Below are positions 46,219-53,693 of a DNA stretch of 60,951 nucleotides, piece by piece; positions within the stretch are counted from its first letter, which is position 1, and each line of letters opens with the position of its first letter. The position numbers and the translations under genes are program-made. This stretch comes from Streptococcus sp. HMSC074B11 (lineage in GTDB: Bacteria > Bacillota > Bacilli > Lactobacillales > Streptococcaceae). Location: positions 491 through 61,441 of the forward strand of contig NZ_KV794251.1 of the NCBI RefSeq assembly GCF_001808705.1, read 5' to 3'. The notes beneath the pieces are model-generated. The model was given only the letters and a program-made list of their open reading frames with translations. It had not been told where the DNA came from and made no database searches.

Positions 46219-46926
46219 ATGAATCAAGTAATCAATGCTATGCGTAAACGAGTCTGTGATGCCAATCAATCATTGCCAAAACATGGACTTGTTAAATTTA
46301 CCTGGGGCAATGTATCGGAAGTCAATCGCGAACTCGGTGTCATTGTTATCAAACCATCAGGTGTAGACTATGACGAATTGACCCCTGAAAACATGGTGGT
46401 AACTGACCTGGATGGCAAGGTTCTAGAAGGAGATTTAAGACCATCTTCGGACCTTCCAACTCATGTGCAGTTATATAAGGCTTGGCCAGAGATTGCTAGT
46501 GTGGTCCATACCCATTCGACAGAAGCTGTTGGTTGGGCTCAGGCAGGTCGTGATATTCCTTTCTATGGAACAACTCATGCGGATTATTTCTACGGTTCAA
46601 TTCCTTGCGCCCGTAGTTTGACCAAGGATGAAGTAGAAGTAGCTTATGAAAAAGATACTGGCCTAGTTATCGTAGAAGAGTTTGAACGTCGTGGTCTAAA
46701 TCCTGTTGAAGTACCAGGGATTGTCGTACGTAATCACGGTCCATTTACCTGGGGCAAAAATCCAGAGAATGCTGTCTATCACTCTGTTGTACTAGAGGAA
46801 GTGTCTAAGATGAATCGTTTCACAGAGCAAATCAATCCAAGAGTTGAACCTGCTCCCCAGTACATCCTAGAAAAGCACTACCAACGTAAACATGGACCAA
46901 ATGCTTATTACGGTCAAAAGAAATAA
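46219..46926 (+). CDS. ulaF: L-ribulose-5-phosphate 4-epimerase
   Basis: A 235-residue class II aldolase-fold epimerase yielding D-xylulose-5-P, the entry to the pentose phosphate pathway. Zinc His residues lie in VVHTHSTEAVGWAQ (about 94-107) and in VRNHGPFTWG (about 171-180). The start is one base after the ulaE stop. Confidence 0.94.
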   Translation: MNQVINAMRKRVCDANQSLPKHGLVKFTWGNVSEVNRELGVIVIKPSGVDYDELTPENMVVTDLDGKVLEGDLRPSSDLPTHVQLYKAWPEIASVVHTHSTEAVGWAQAGRDIPFYGTTHADYFYGSIPCARSLTKDEVEVAYEKDTGLVIVEEFERRGLNPVEVPGIVVRNHGPFTWGKNPENAVYHSVVLEEVSKMNRFTEQINPRVEPAPQYILEKHYQRKHGPNAYYGQKK

Positions 46927-46942
46927 GAAATTGAATTGAAAA

Positions 46943-46977
46943 GAGGCTAGGACCTTACGATCCAAGCCTCGCTTTTG
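46943..46977 (+). terminator. Terminator of ulaABCDEF
   Basis: GAGGCT / AGCCTC with an inner GGA/TCC stem, followed by GCTTTTG. Confidence 0.78.
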
Positions 46978-47017
46978 TAGTTGTAAGTATCCACTGTTAA
47001 GAGTTTACAGCACATAA

Positions 47018-47046
47018 TTGCAAAGTCTGTACGAATGTGATACCAT
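47018..47046 (+). promoter_or_regulatory. ulaR promoter
   Basis: TTGCAA at 47018-47023, a 17-bp spacer and TACCAT at 47041-47046. A partial cre-like sequence TTGGAAGCGATTGACA (47059-47074) lies just downstream, but its second half is out of register by one base. Confidence 0.5.
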
Positions 47047-47092
47047 TATAAAGTTGTTTTGGAAGCGATTGACAAATAGAGGAGTATGAATT

Positions 47093-48766
47093 ATGGTTTT
47101 AGATAAGGCGAGCTGTGACTTGCTTCAATATTTGATGGATCAAGAAACGTCCAAAACGATTATGACGATTTCAAAAGATCTAGCTCAATCTCGAAGAAAA
47201 ATCTACTATCACATTGATAAAATCAATGATGCTTTGGATGATGAGAATTTGCATATCATCAGTCTGCCTCGGATTGGTATTCACTTAACCGAGGAACAAA
47301 GAGAAGCTTGTCGTCAATTATTAGACGAAGTTGATTCTTATGATTACATCATGAGCGCCAATGAGCGGATGCAGCTGATGCTCCTTCTGATTGGTATTTC
47401 CAAAGAGAGAATCACGCTTGAAAAACTCATGGAATTAACAGAAGTCTCTCGAAATACAGTCCTTAATGACTTAAATAGCATTCGTTACCAACTAACCTTG
47501 GAGCAGTATCAAGTAACGCTTCAAGTTAGCAAATCTCGAGGCTATTATCTAAATGCGCACCCTCTTAATAAAATCCAGTATCTTCAATCCCTTCTCTATC
47601 ATGTCTTTATGGAAGAAAATCCAGCCTTTGTAGCTATTTTAGAGGAGAAAATCAAGGAGCGATTAGAAGGTGAGATGCTTCTTTCTGATGAGGTCAATCA
47701 ATTCCTCGAAAAACAGGTTCCATTGGTTGAGCAGGATTTGGGGAAAAAAATAAACCATCACGAAGTCACTTTTATGCTACAGGTTCTCCCTTATCTTCTA
47801 CTTGGATGTGATACCGTTACTCATAATCAGGATAAGCATAAAGAAATTGAGCAAGAATTTTCACTGATTCGAAAGAGAATTGAATATCAGGTATCAAAAA
47901 AACTAGGAGAGCGCTTGTTTGAAACATTTAGCATCTCGTTTTCGGAATTAGATAGATCTCTGTTAGCTATTCTTTTGTTATCCTATCGAAAAGATCGAGA
48001 CATCCATGCAGAAAGTAAAGATTTTCAGCATTTGAGAATGGCTTTAGAAGAGTTTATTTGGTATTTTGAATCCCAAACCAGAATGGAGATTGAACAGAAA
48101 GAAGACTTGTTGAGGAATCTCGTGATTCATTGTAAGGCTCTACTATTTAGAAAAAATTATGGGATCTTCTCAAAAAATCCTTTAACTCGGCAGATTCGTT
48201 CCAAGTATAGTGAGCTTTTCGTAATTACAAAAAAATGTGCTGAAGTGCTAGAAGAAGCCTGGCAGATTCGATTGACGGATGATGAGATTGCCTATCTGAC
48301 CATTCACGTTGGAGGATTTTTAAAGTATACTCCATCGATTCAAAACAATACCAAGAAGATTTATATTGTGTGTGATGAAGGAGTGGGCGTTTCTAAACTC
48401 TTACTTAAACAATGCCGCTTCTATCTTCCAAATGAACAGATAGGGGCAGTCTTTACCACTGAGCAGTTCAAAAGCGTGGAGGATATTACTCAGGTTGATT
48501 TGCTACTTACAACAAACGATGAACTTGAGAGTCGCTTCCCAGTGCTAAAGGTAAACCCTATACTTGAGGCAGAAGATATTTTACGCATAACAGACTTTAT
48601 GAAAAATAAGGTTCTTCGAAAAGATGGTCGAACCTTCAAGGATAATCTCTCAACAATTATTGCTACCTATATATCTGATAAACACGCTGCAGCAAAATTA
48701 CAAGAAGAAATTCAACTTTTAATCAACCAAGAATTAGTCATCCAAGCTTTTTTAGATGAATCATAA
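47093..48766 (+). CDS. ulaR: PRD-containing transcriptional regulator of ascorbate use
   Basis: A 557-residue BglG/LicR-type regulator. N-terminal helix-turn-helix domains (about 1-165, including LTEVSRNTVLNDLNSIR), two PTS-regulation domains with conserved His (INHHEVTF near 220; AYLTIHVGG near 405), and a C-terminal EIIB-like domain with IVCDEGVGVSK (Cys near 425). There is no EIIA-like domain. Phosphorylation by HPr and UlaB-type proteins should set its activity. Neighbourhood and family point to activation of the ulaABCDEF and ulaG promoters. AGAGGAG precedes the ATG. Confidence 0.88.
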   Translation: MVLDKASCDLLQYLMDQETSKTIMTISKDLAQSRRKIYYHIDKINDALDDENLHIISLPRIGIHLTEEQREACRQLLDEVDSYDYIMSANERMQLMLLLIGISKERITLEKLMELTEVSRNTVLNDLNSIRYQLTLEQYQVTLQVSKSRGYYLNAHPLNKIQYLQSLLYHVFMEENPAFVAILEEKIKERLEGEMLLSDEVNQFLEKQVPLVEQDLGKKINHHEVTFMLQVLPYLLLGCDTVTHNQDKHKEIEQEFSLIRKRIEYQVSKKLGERLFETFSISFSELDRSLLAILLLSYRKDRDIHAESKDFQHLRMALEEFIWYFESQTRMEIEQKEDLLRNLVIHCKALLFRKNYGIFSKNPLTRQIRSKYSELFVITKKCAEVLEEAWQIRLTDDEIAYLTIHVGGFLKYTPSIQNNTKKIYIVCDEGVGVSKLLLKQCRFYLPNEQIGAVFTTEQFKSVEDITQVDLLLTTNDELESRFPVLKVNPILEAEDILRITDFMKNKVLRKDGRTFKDNLSTIIATYISDKHAAAKLQEEIQLLINQELVIQAFLDES

Positions 48767-48771
48767 ACATC

Positions 48772-48840
48772 ACAGTCCAATGATGAACACAAGCCTGTGT
48801 TTTTCTTGGTCTTTTTTAATATATCGGTCGGTGTTATACT
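48772..48840 (+). promoter_or_regulatory. ulaG promoter with ula-box 2
   Basis: The 40-bp element at 48772-48811 matches the ulaA element at 30 of 40 positions without gaps. The -10 TATACT (48835-48840, extended by TG) is 23 bp after it, exactly as at ulaA. The -35 position is a T-run. It also lies where the ulaR transcript should end and has T residues after the dyad. Confidence 0.65.
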
Positions 48841-48882
48841 AAGTATGAAATGAATACTTGAACAAAATATGGAGGATTTCAA

Positions 48883-49974
48883 ATGCCAAACGTAAAAGAA
48901 ATTACAAGAGAATCATGGATTTTAGCTACTTTCCCAGAGTGGGGAACCTGGTTGAACGAAGAAATCGAAGAAGAAGTCGTTCCTGAAGGCAACTTTGCCA
49001 TGTGGTGGCTAGGCAACTGTGGTACTTGGATTAAAACACCAGGTGGTGCTAACGTTGTCATGGACCTTTGGTCAAACCGTGGAAAATCAACTAAAAAAGT
49101 GAAAGATATGGTTCGTGGACACCAAATGGCAAATATGGCAGGTGTTCGTAAGTTGCAACCAAACTTGCGTGTTCAGCCAATGGTTATCGATCCATTTGCT
49201 ATCAATGAACTCGACTACTACTTGGTTTCACACTTCCATAGTGACCATATCGACCCATATACAGCTGCAGCAATTCTCAACAATCCTAAGTTAGAGCATG
49301 TTAAGTTTATCGGACCTTACCATTGTGGACGAATCTGGGAAGGCTGGGGTGTTCCGAAAGAACGTATCATCGTTGTCAAACCAGGTGATACTATCGAACT
49401 AAAAGACATGAAGATTCATGCAGTAGAATCATTTGACCGTACTTGTTTGGTAACTCTACCAGTGAACGGTGCTGATGAGACAGGTGGTGAACTTGCTGGC
49501 TTAGCTGTTACAGATGAAGAAATGGCTCAAAAGGCTGTTAACTATGTCTTTGAAACACCAGGTGGAACCATTTATCATGGTGCGGATTCTCACTTCTCAA
49601 ACTACTTTGCGAAACATGGTAAAGACTTCAAAATTGATGTTGCTTTGAATAACTATGGTGAAAACCCAGTAGGTATCCAAGATAAAATGACATCTATCGA
49701 CCTTCTTCGCATGGCAGAAAATCTACGTGCTAAAGTCATTATCCCAGTTCACTATGATATCTGGTCTAACTTCATGGCTTCTACGAATGAAATCCTAGAA
49801 CTTTGGAAAATGAGAAAAGATCGCTTGCAATACGATTTCCATCCATTTATCTGGGAAGTTGGTGGTAAATACACTTATCCTCAAGACCAACACTTAATAG
49901 AATATCATCACCCACGTGGTTTTGATGACTGCTTCGAACAAGACTCAAATATCCAATTCAAAGCCTTGCTTTAA
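48883..49974 (+). CDS. ulaG: L-ascorbate-6-phosphate lactonase
   Basis: A 363-residue metallo-beta-lactamase-fold hydrolase. The metal motif is [10 protein letters not shown] (near 116-125), with later ligands in YHGADSHFS and [10 protein letters not shown]. It opens ascorbate-6-P to 3-keto-L-gulonate-6-P, the substrate of UlaD. Separately transcribed from its own ula-box promoter. GGAGG precedes the ATG. Confidence 0.95.
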   Translation: MPNVKEITRESWILATFPEWGTWLNEEIEEEVVPEGNFAMWWLGNCGTWIKTPGGANVVMDLWSNRGKSTKKVKDMVRGHQMANMAGVRKLQPNLRVQPMVIDPFAINELDYYLVSHFHSDHIDPYTAAAILNNPKLEHVKFIGPYHCGRIWEGWGVPKERIIVVKPGDTIELKDMKIHAVESFDRTCLVTLPVNGADETGGELAGLAVTDEEMAQKAVNYVFETPGGTIYHGADSHFSNYFAKHGKDFKIDVALNNYGENPVGIQDKMTSIDLLRMAENLRAKVIIPVHYDIWSNFMASTNEILELWKMRKDRLQYDFHPFIWEVGGKYTYPQDQHLIEYHHPRGFDDCFEQDSNIQFKALL

Positions 49975-49995
49975 TATAAAAATTTTTTCTGGAGG

Positions 49996-50027
49996 TTATC
50001 CGTATGTTGCACGATACGGATAATTTT
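49996..50027 (+). terminator. ulaG terminator overlapping the tkt promoter
   Basis: Perfect 10-bp stem TTATCCGTAT / ATACGGATAA (49996-50005 with 50014-50023), then TTTT. The loop contains most of the next promoter's -35 box. Confidence 0.8.
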
Positions 50028-50035
50028 CATATAAT
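50007..50035 (+). promoter_or_regulatory. tkt promoter
   Basis: TTGCAC at 50007-50012, a 17-bp spacer and TATAAT at 50030-50035. The -35 lies in the loop of the ulaG terminator hairpin. Confidence 0.72.
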
Positions 50036-50087
50036 AGTAAAATAAGATGCGTGATAGACCTATCACCTCAAAGAGAAAGGAAATTCT

Positions 50088-52064
50088 ATGTCAAATCTAT
50101 CTGTTAATGCGATTCGTTTTCTAGGTATTGACGCTATCAATAAAGCGAACTCAGGTCACCCAGGGGTGGTTATGGGAGCTGCACCGATGGCATACAGCCT
50201 ATTCACTAAAGAACTTCGTATCAATCCAGCCCAACCAAACTGGATTAACCGGGACCGTTTCATTCTTTCAGCTGGTCACGGATCAATGCTTCTTTATGCC
50301 CTTCTTCACCTTTCAGGATTTGAAGATGTGAGCATGGATGAAGTGAAGAACTTCCGTCAATGGGGCTCTAAAACTCCAGGTCACCCAGAATTCGGTCATA
50401 CAGCAGGGGTTGATGCAACAACAGGCCCTCTAGGACAAGGGATTGCGACTGCGACAGGTTTTGCACAAGCAGAACGTTTCCTTGCAGCTAAGTATAACCG
50501 TGAAGGTTATAACATCTTTGACCACTATACTTACGTTATCTGTGGTGATGGTGACTTGATGGAAGGTGTTTCAAGCGAAGCCGCTTCTTATGCAGGCTTG
50601 CAAAAGCTTGACAAGTTGGTTGTTCTTTATGATTCAAATGATATCAACTTGGATGGTGAGACAAAAGATTCATTCACAGAAAGTGTTCGCGATCGTTACA
50701 ATGCCTACGGTTGGCATACAGCCTTGGTAGAAGATGGAACAGACTTAGAAGCTATTCATGCTGCTATTGAAGAAGCTAAGGCTTCAGGCAAACCATCTTT
50801 GATCGAAGTGAAAACTGTTATTGGTTATGGTTCTCCAAACAAACAAGGGACTAACGCTGTACACGGTGCTCCTCTTGGTGCAGACGAAACTGCTGCAACT
50901 CGCCAAGCACTGGGTTGGGACTACGAACCGTTTGAAATTCCAGCAGAAGTTTATGCTGATTTCAAAGAAAATGTTGCAGACCGTGGTGCATCAGCATACG
51001 AAGCATGGACAAAACTTGTTGCAGATTATAAAGAAGCTCATCCAGAACTTGCTGCAGAAGTGGAAGCAATCATCGAAGGTCGTGATCCAGTTGAATTGAC
51101 TCCAGAAGACTTCCCAGCTTTAGAAAATGGCTTCTCTCAAGCAACTCGTAACTCAAGCCAGGATGCTTTGAATGTTGTAGCTGCTAAATTGCCAACCTTC
51201 CTTGGTGGATCAGCTGACCTTGCTCATTCAAACATGACTTACATCAAAACTGACGGACTTCAAGATGATGCAAATCGCTTAAATCGTAACATTCAGTTTG
51301 GTGTTCGTGAATTTGCAATGGGTACTGTCTTGAACGGAATGGCTCTTCACGGTGGACTTCGAGTTTATGGTGGAACTTTCTTCGTATTCTCAGACTACCT
51401 TAAAGCAGCAGTTCGTTTGTCAGCCTTACAAGGTCTTCCAGTGACTTATGTCTTCACTCACGATTCAATCGCAGTTGGTGAAGATGGACCAACTCATGAA
51501 CCGATTGAGCACTTGGCAGGTCTTCGTGCGATTCCAAACCTTAATGTTTTCCGCCCAGCAGATGCGCGTGAAACTCAAGCGGCTTGGTATCAAGCAGTGA
51601 AGAGCGAGAAAACACCGACTGTTCTTGTCTTGACTCGTCAAAACTTGACTGTTGAGGAAGGAACAGACTTTGACAAGGTTGCGAAAGGTGCTTATGTTGT
51701 CTATGAAAATGCAGCAGACTTTGATACAATTTTGATTGCGACTGGTTCAGAGGTTAATCTGGCTGTTGCAGCTGCTAAAGAATTGGCAAGTCAAGGTGGA
51801 AAAGTTCGCGTAGTTAGCATGCCATCTACAGATGTATTTGATGCACAAGATGCAGCATATAAAGAAGAGATTTTACCAAATGCAGTTCGTCGCCGTGTAG
51901 CAGTTGAAATGGGAGCAACTCAAAACTGGTACAAATACGTTGGTCTTGATGGAGCGGTTCTCGGTATTGATACCTTTGGAGCGTCTGCCCCAGCACCAAA
52001 AGTTTTAGCAGAATATGGATTTACAGTTGAAAACTTAGTAGAACTTGTAAACAACTTGAAATAA
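50088..52064 (+). CDS. tkt: Transketolase
   Basis: A 658-residue thiamine-diphosphate enzyme of the non-oxidative pentose phosphate pathway. N-terminal substrate His in NKANSGHPG (near 25) and the ThDP motif [15 protein letters not shown] near 155-169. The C-terminal domain carries STDVFDAQ. It can use the D-xylulose-5-P made by the neighbouring ula genes, although it has its own promoter. GAAAGGA precedes the ATG. Confidence 0.95.
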   Translation: MSNLSVNAIRFLGIDAINKANSGHPGVVMGAAPMAYSLFTKELRINPAQPNWINRDRFILSAGHGSMLLYALLHLSGFEDVSMDEVKNFRQWGSKTPGHPEFGHTAGVDATTGPLGQGIATATGFAQAERFLAAKYNREGYNIFDHYTYVICGDGDLMEGVSSEAASYAGLQKLDKLVVLYDSNDINLDGETKDSFTESVRDRYNAYGWHTALVEDGTDLEAIHAAIEEAKASGKPSLIEVKTVIGYGSPNKQGTNAVHGAPLGADETAATRQALGWDYEPFEIPAEVYADFKENVADRGASAYEAWTKLVADYKEAHPELAAEVEAIIEGRDPVELTPEDFPALENGFSQATRNSSQDALNVVAAKLPTFLGGSADLAHSNMTYIKTDGLQDDANRLNRNIQFGVREFAMGTVLNGMALHGGLRVYGGTFFVFSDYLKAAVRLSALQGLPVTYVFTHDSIAVGEDGPTHEPIEHLAGLRAIPNLNVFRPADARETQAAWYQAVKSEKTPTVLVLTRQNLTVEEGTDFDKVAKGAYVVYENAADFDTILIATGSEVNLAVAAAKELASQGGKVRVVSMPSTDVFDAQDAAYKEEILPNAVRRRVAVEMGATQNWYKYVGLDGAVLGIDTFGASAPAPKVLAEYGFTVENLVELVNNLK

Positions 52065-52068
52065 GAAA

Positions 52069-52095
52069 AATCAGGGCATTTGCTCTGGTTTTTTA
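52069..52095 (+). terminator. tkt terminator
   Basis: AATCAGGGC pairs with GCTCTGGTT (wobbles), 4-nt loop, then six T residues. Confidence 0.85.
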
Positions 52096-52119
52096 TTGAC
52101 CTAAAATCAAGGTGCAATC

Positions 52120-52148
52120 TTGTAAAAACAAGTGAAATTTGATATAGT
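52120..52148 (+). promoter_or_regulatory. yajC promoter
   Basis: TTGTAA at 52120-52125, a 17-bp spacer and TATAGT at 52143-52148. Confidence 0.65.
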
Positions 52149-52180
52149 AGTTTTATCTGAATTACAAAGGAGAAAAAATA

Positions 52181-52501
52181 ATGGGTGGGAATTTAACATT
52201 CTTGATTATGCTTGTTTTGATGTTTGGCTTGATGTTCTTCATGCAACGTTCTCAAAAGAAACAAGCTGAAAAACGTATGGAGAGCCTTAACAAACTTCAA
52301 AAAGGCTACGAAGTAATCACTATCGGTGGTCTCTACGGTACAGTCGATGAAGTTGATACTGAAAACAAAACGATTGTACTTGATGTAGACGGAGTATACT
52401 TGACTTTCGAATTAGGTGCAATTAGAACAGTTTTGCCAGTCAAAGAAGCTGTCACACCTGAAGGCGCAGTTATCGAAGAAGGCAGTGCTATTGAAGAATA
52501 A
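52181..52501 (+). CDS. yajC: Preprotein translocase accessory subunit YajC
   Basis: A 106-residue protein with one N-terminal membrane helix (about 4-21, LIMLVLMFGLMFFMQR), then the YajC signature KLQKGYEVITIGGLYGTVDE (about 35-54). It associates with SecDF-YidC in other bacteria. AAAGGAG precedes the ATG. Followed by its own terminator. Confidence 0.93.
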   Translation: MGGNLTFLIMLVLMFGLMFFMQRSQKKQAEKRMESLNKLQKGYEVITIGGLYGTVDEVDTENKTIVLDVDGVYLTFELGAIRTVLPVKEAVTPEGAVIEEGSAIEE

Positions 52502-52528
52502 AACGGGGTGGAATGCATTCCCGTTTTT
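52499..52528 (+). terminator. yajC terminator
   Basis: AAACGGG / CCCGTTT (52501-52507 with 52520-52526) followed by TTCT. Confidence 0.8.
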
Positions 52529-52546
52529 CTATAAATGAGAGGAACA

Positions 52547-53005
52547 ATGATGAAAAAAGTTGTCTTTGTCTGTCTTGGCAATATTTGTCGTAGTCCTATG
52601 GCGGAATTTGTAATGAAATCCCTGACCGATAAATATGAGATTCAAAGTCGAGCGACTTCTTCCTGGGAACACGGTAATCCAATCCACAAAGGGACGCAAG
52701 GCATCTTTCGAAGTCATGGCGTTCCTTATGATACTTCGAAAACTTCCCAACAAATTTCTAAAAAAGATTTTGAGTATTTTGACTATATCATTGGGATGGA
52801 TGAGTCTAATCTCGCTGATTTGCATCAGGTGTGTCCACAGGATCAACAATATAAGATACAGCCTTTTGCATCTGAAAGCGTTCCAGATTCCTGGTATACA
52901 GGTGATTTTGAAGAAACTTATGACCGAGTTTTAACTGGTTGCCAGACTTGGTTAAGTCGCTTAGAAAATGAGAGTGAACATGGAAAATTTAAAAAAACTC
53001 TATGA
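52547..53005 (+). CDS. Low-molecular-weight protein-tyrosine phosphatase
   Basis: A 152-residue phosphatase. The P-loop CLGNICRS (Cys-x5-Arg) is at about residues 9-16, and the general-acid loop PDSWYTGDFEETYD lies near 115-128. Such enzymes dephosphorylate tyrosine kinases that control capsule or other surface glycans. AGAGG precedes tandem ATG codons at 52547 and 52550; either may be used. The 3' end overlaps the start of the MORN gene. Confidence 0.9.
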   Translation: MMKKVVFVCLGNICRSPMAEFVMKSLTDKYEIQSRATSSWEHGNPIHKGTQGIFRSHGVPYDTSKTSQQISKKDFEYFDYIIGMDESNLADLHQVCPQDQQYKIQPFASESVPDSWYTGDFEETYDRVLTGCQTWLSRLENESEHGKFKKTL

Positions 53006-53393
53006 AAAATATAGTGTCTATTTAACACGTCCCCGTTTAGAAATTGCGACAGTGATCGTCATTGTTATCTGTGCAGGTCTCGTATTTCTGACCAATCTTC
53101 CAAAACAGGGCGTTCTTAAGCTTGATAACGATGCTATTATTTATGACGGGAGCCTAGTTCGTGGTAAGATGAATGGTCAGGGCACTGTTACCTTCTCAAA
53201 CGGTGATACCTATACTGGAGAATTTAGCAATGGTGCCTTCAATGGTAAAGGTACCTACCAAGCTAAAGCAGGTTGGGTATATGAGGGAGACTTTGTAAAT
53301 GGCCAAGCTGAAGGAAAAGGAAAACTGACTACCGAACAAGAAGTCGTCTATGAAGGGGATTTCAAACAAGGTTTATTTCAACAAGCACAATAA
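52980..53393 (+). CDS. Membrane-anchored MORN-repeat protein
   Basis: A 137-residue protein with one membrane helix (about 21-42) and three to four MORN repeats in the outer part (DTYTGEFSNGAFNGKGTY, then WVYEGDFVNGQAEGKGKL, and a final VYEGDFKQGLF). The ATG at 52980, rather than 52968, has GAGTG nearby and gives MENLKKLYEKYS. It overlaps the phosphatase gene by 26 bases. MORN repeats bind lipids or proteins in other systems; the role here is unknown. Confidence 0.82.
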   Translation: MENLKKLYEKYSVYLTRPRLEIATVIVIVICAGLVFLTNLPKQGVLKLDNDAIIYDGSLVRGKMNGQGTVTFSNGDTYTGEFSNGAFNGKGTYQAKAGWVYEGDFVNGQAEGKGKLTTEQEVVYEGDFKQGLFQQAQ

Positions 53394-53420
53394 CCTCCTC
53401 CTAGAAGGAGGTATTCTTCC
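53393..53420 (+). terminator. Weak terminator after the MORN gene
   Basis: ACCTCCT / AGGAGGT (53393-53399 with 53406-53412) followed by ATTCTTCC. The right arm is a Shine-Dalgarno-like sequence held in the stem, with no start codon close by. Confidence 0.55.
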
Positions 53421-53427
53421 AGAACTA

Positions 53428-53592
53428 TAGAAAGCGCTTACATGGAAACAAAAGACATTTCCAACCCCTCTTTACAACTAAGTTTGTGAAAAATAAAACT
53501 TTTTTAAAAACATTCACAAACTAGTAGCTCAAAAGTATCTGCAAAAGGGTGTTTGACATCATTTTCACAAACAAACAAAAAAAGTTTGTGAA
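53428..53592 (+). promoter_or_regulatory. adhE control region: cre site and four Rex-like half-sites
   Basis: TAGAAAGCGCTTACA (53428-53442) matches the cre consensus with one mismatch. Four exact 9-bp sites follow: GTTTGTGAA at 53482, TTCACAAAC at 53513, TTCACAAAC at 53564 and GTTTGTGAA at 53584. TTGTGAA / TTCACAA are the arms of the Rex operator. Site intervals are 31, 51 and 20 bp, close to whole helical turns. Confidence 0.68.
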
Positions 53593-53607
53593 ATGCTCAT
53601 GAAACTG

Positions 53608-53636
53608 TTTACAAATGTTTAAAAAAGAGTTATAAT
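53608..53636 (+). promoter_or_regulatory. adhE promoter
   Basis: TTTACA at 53608-53613, a 17-bp spacer and TATAAT at 53631-53636. Transcription should start near 53643, giving a 50-nt leader before the ATG at 53694. A GTG at 53643 would therefore not be the translation start. Confidence 0.72.
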
Positions 53637-53693
53637 AATCTTGTGAAAAAATTAACAAAGGACTTACAATCCTTGAAAGCTATGGAGGAAAAT

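Noticed and set aside
47059-47074. cre site downstream of the ulaR promoter
   Set aside because: The first half fits, but the terminal CW is displaced by one base, so it is only noted within the promoter entry.
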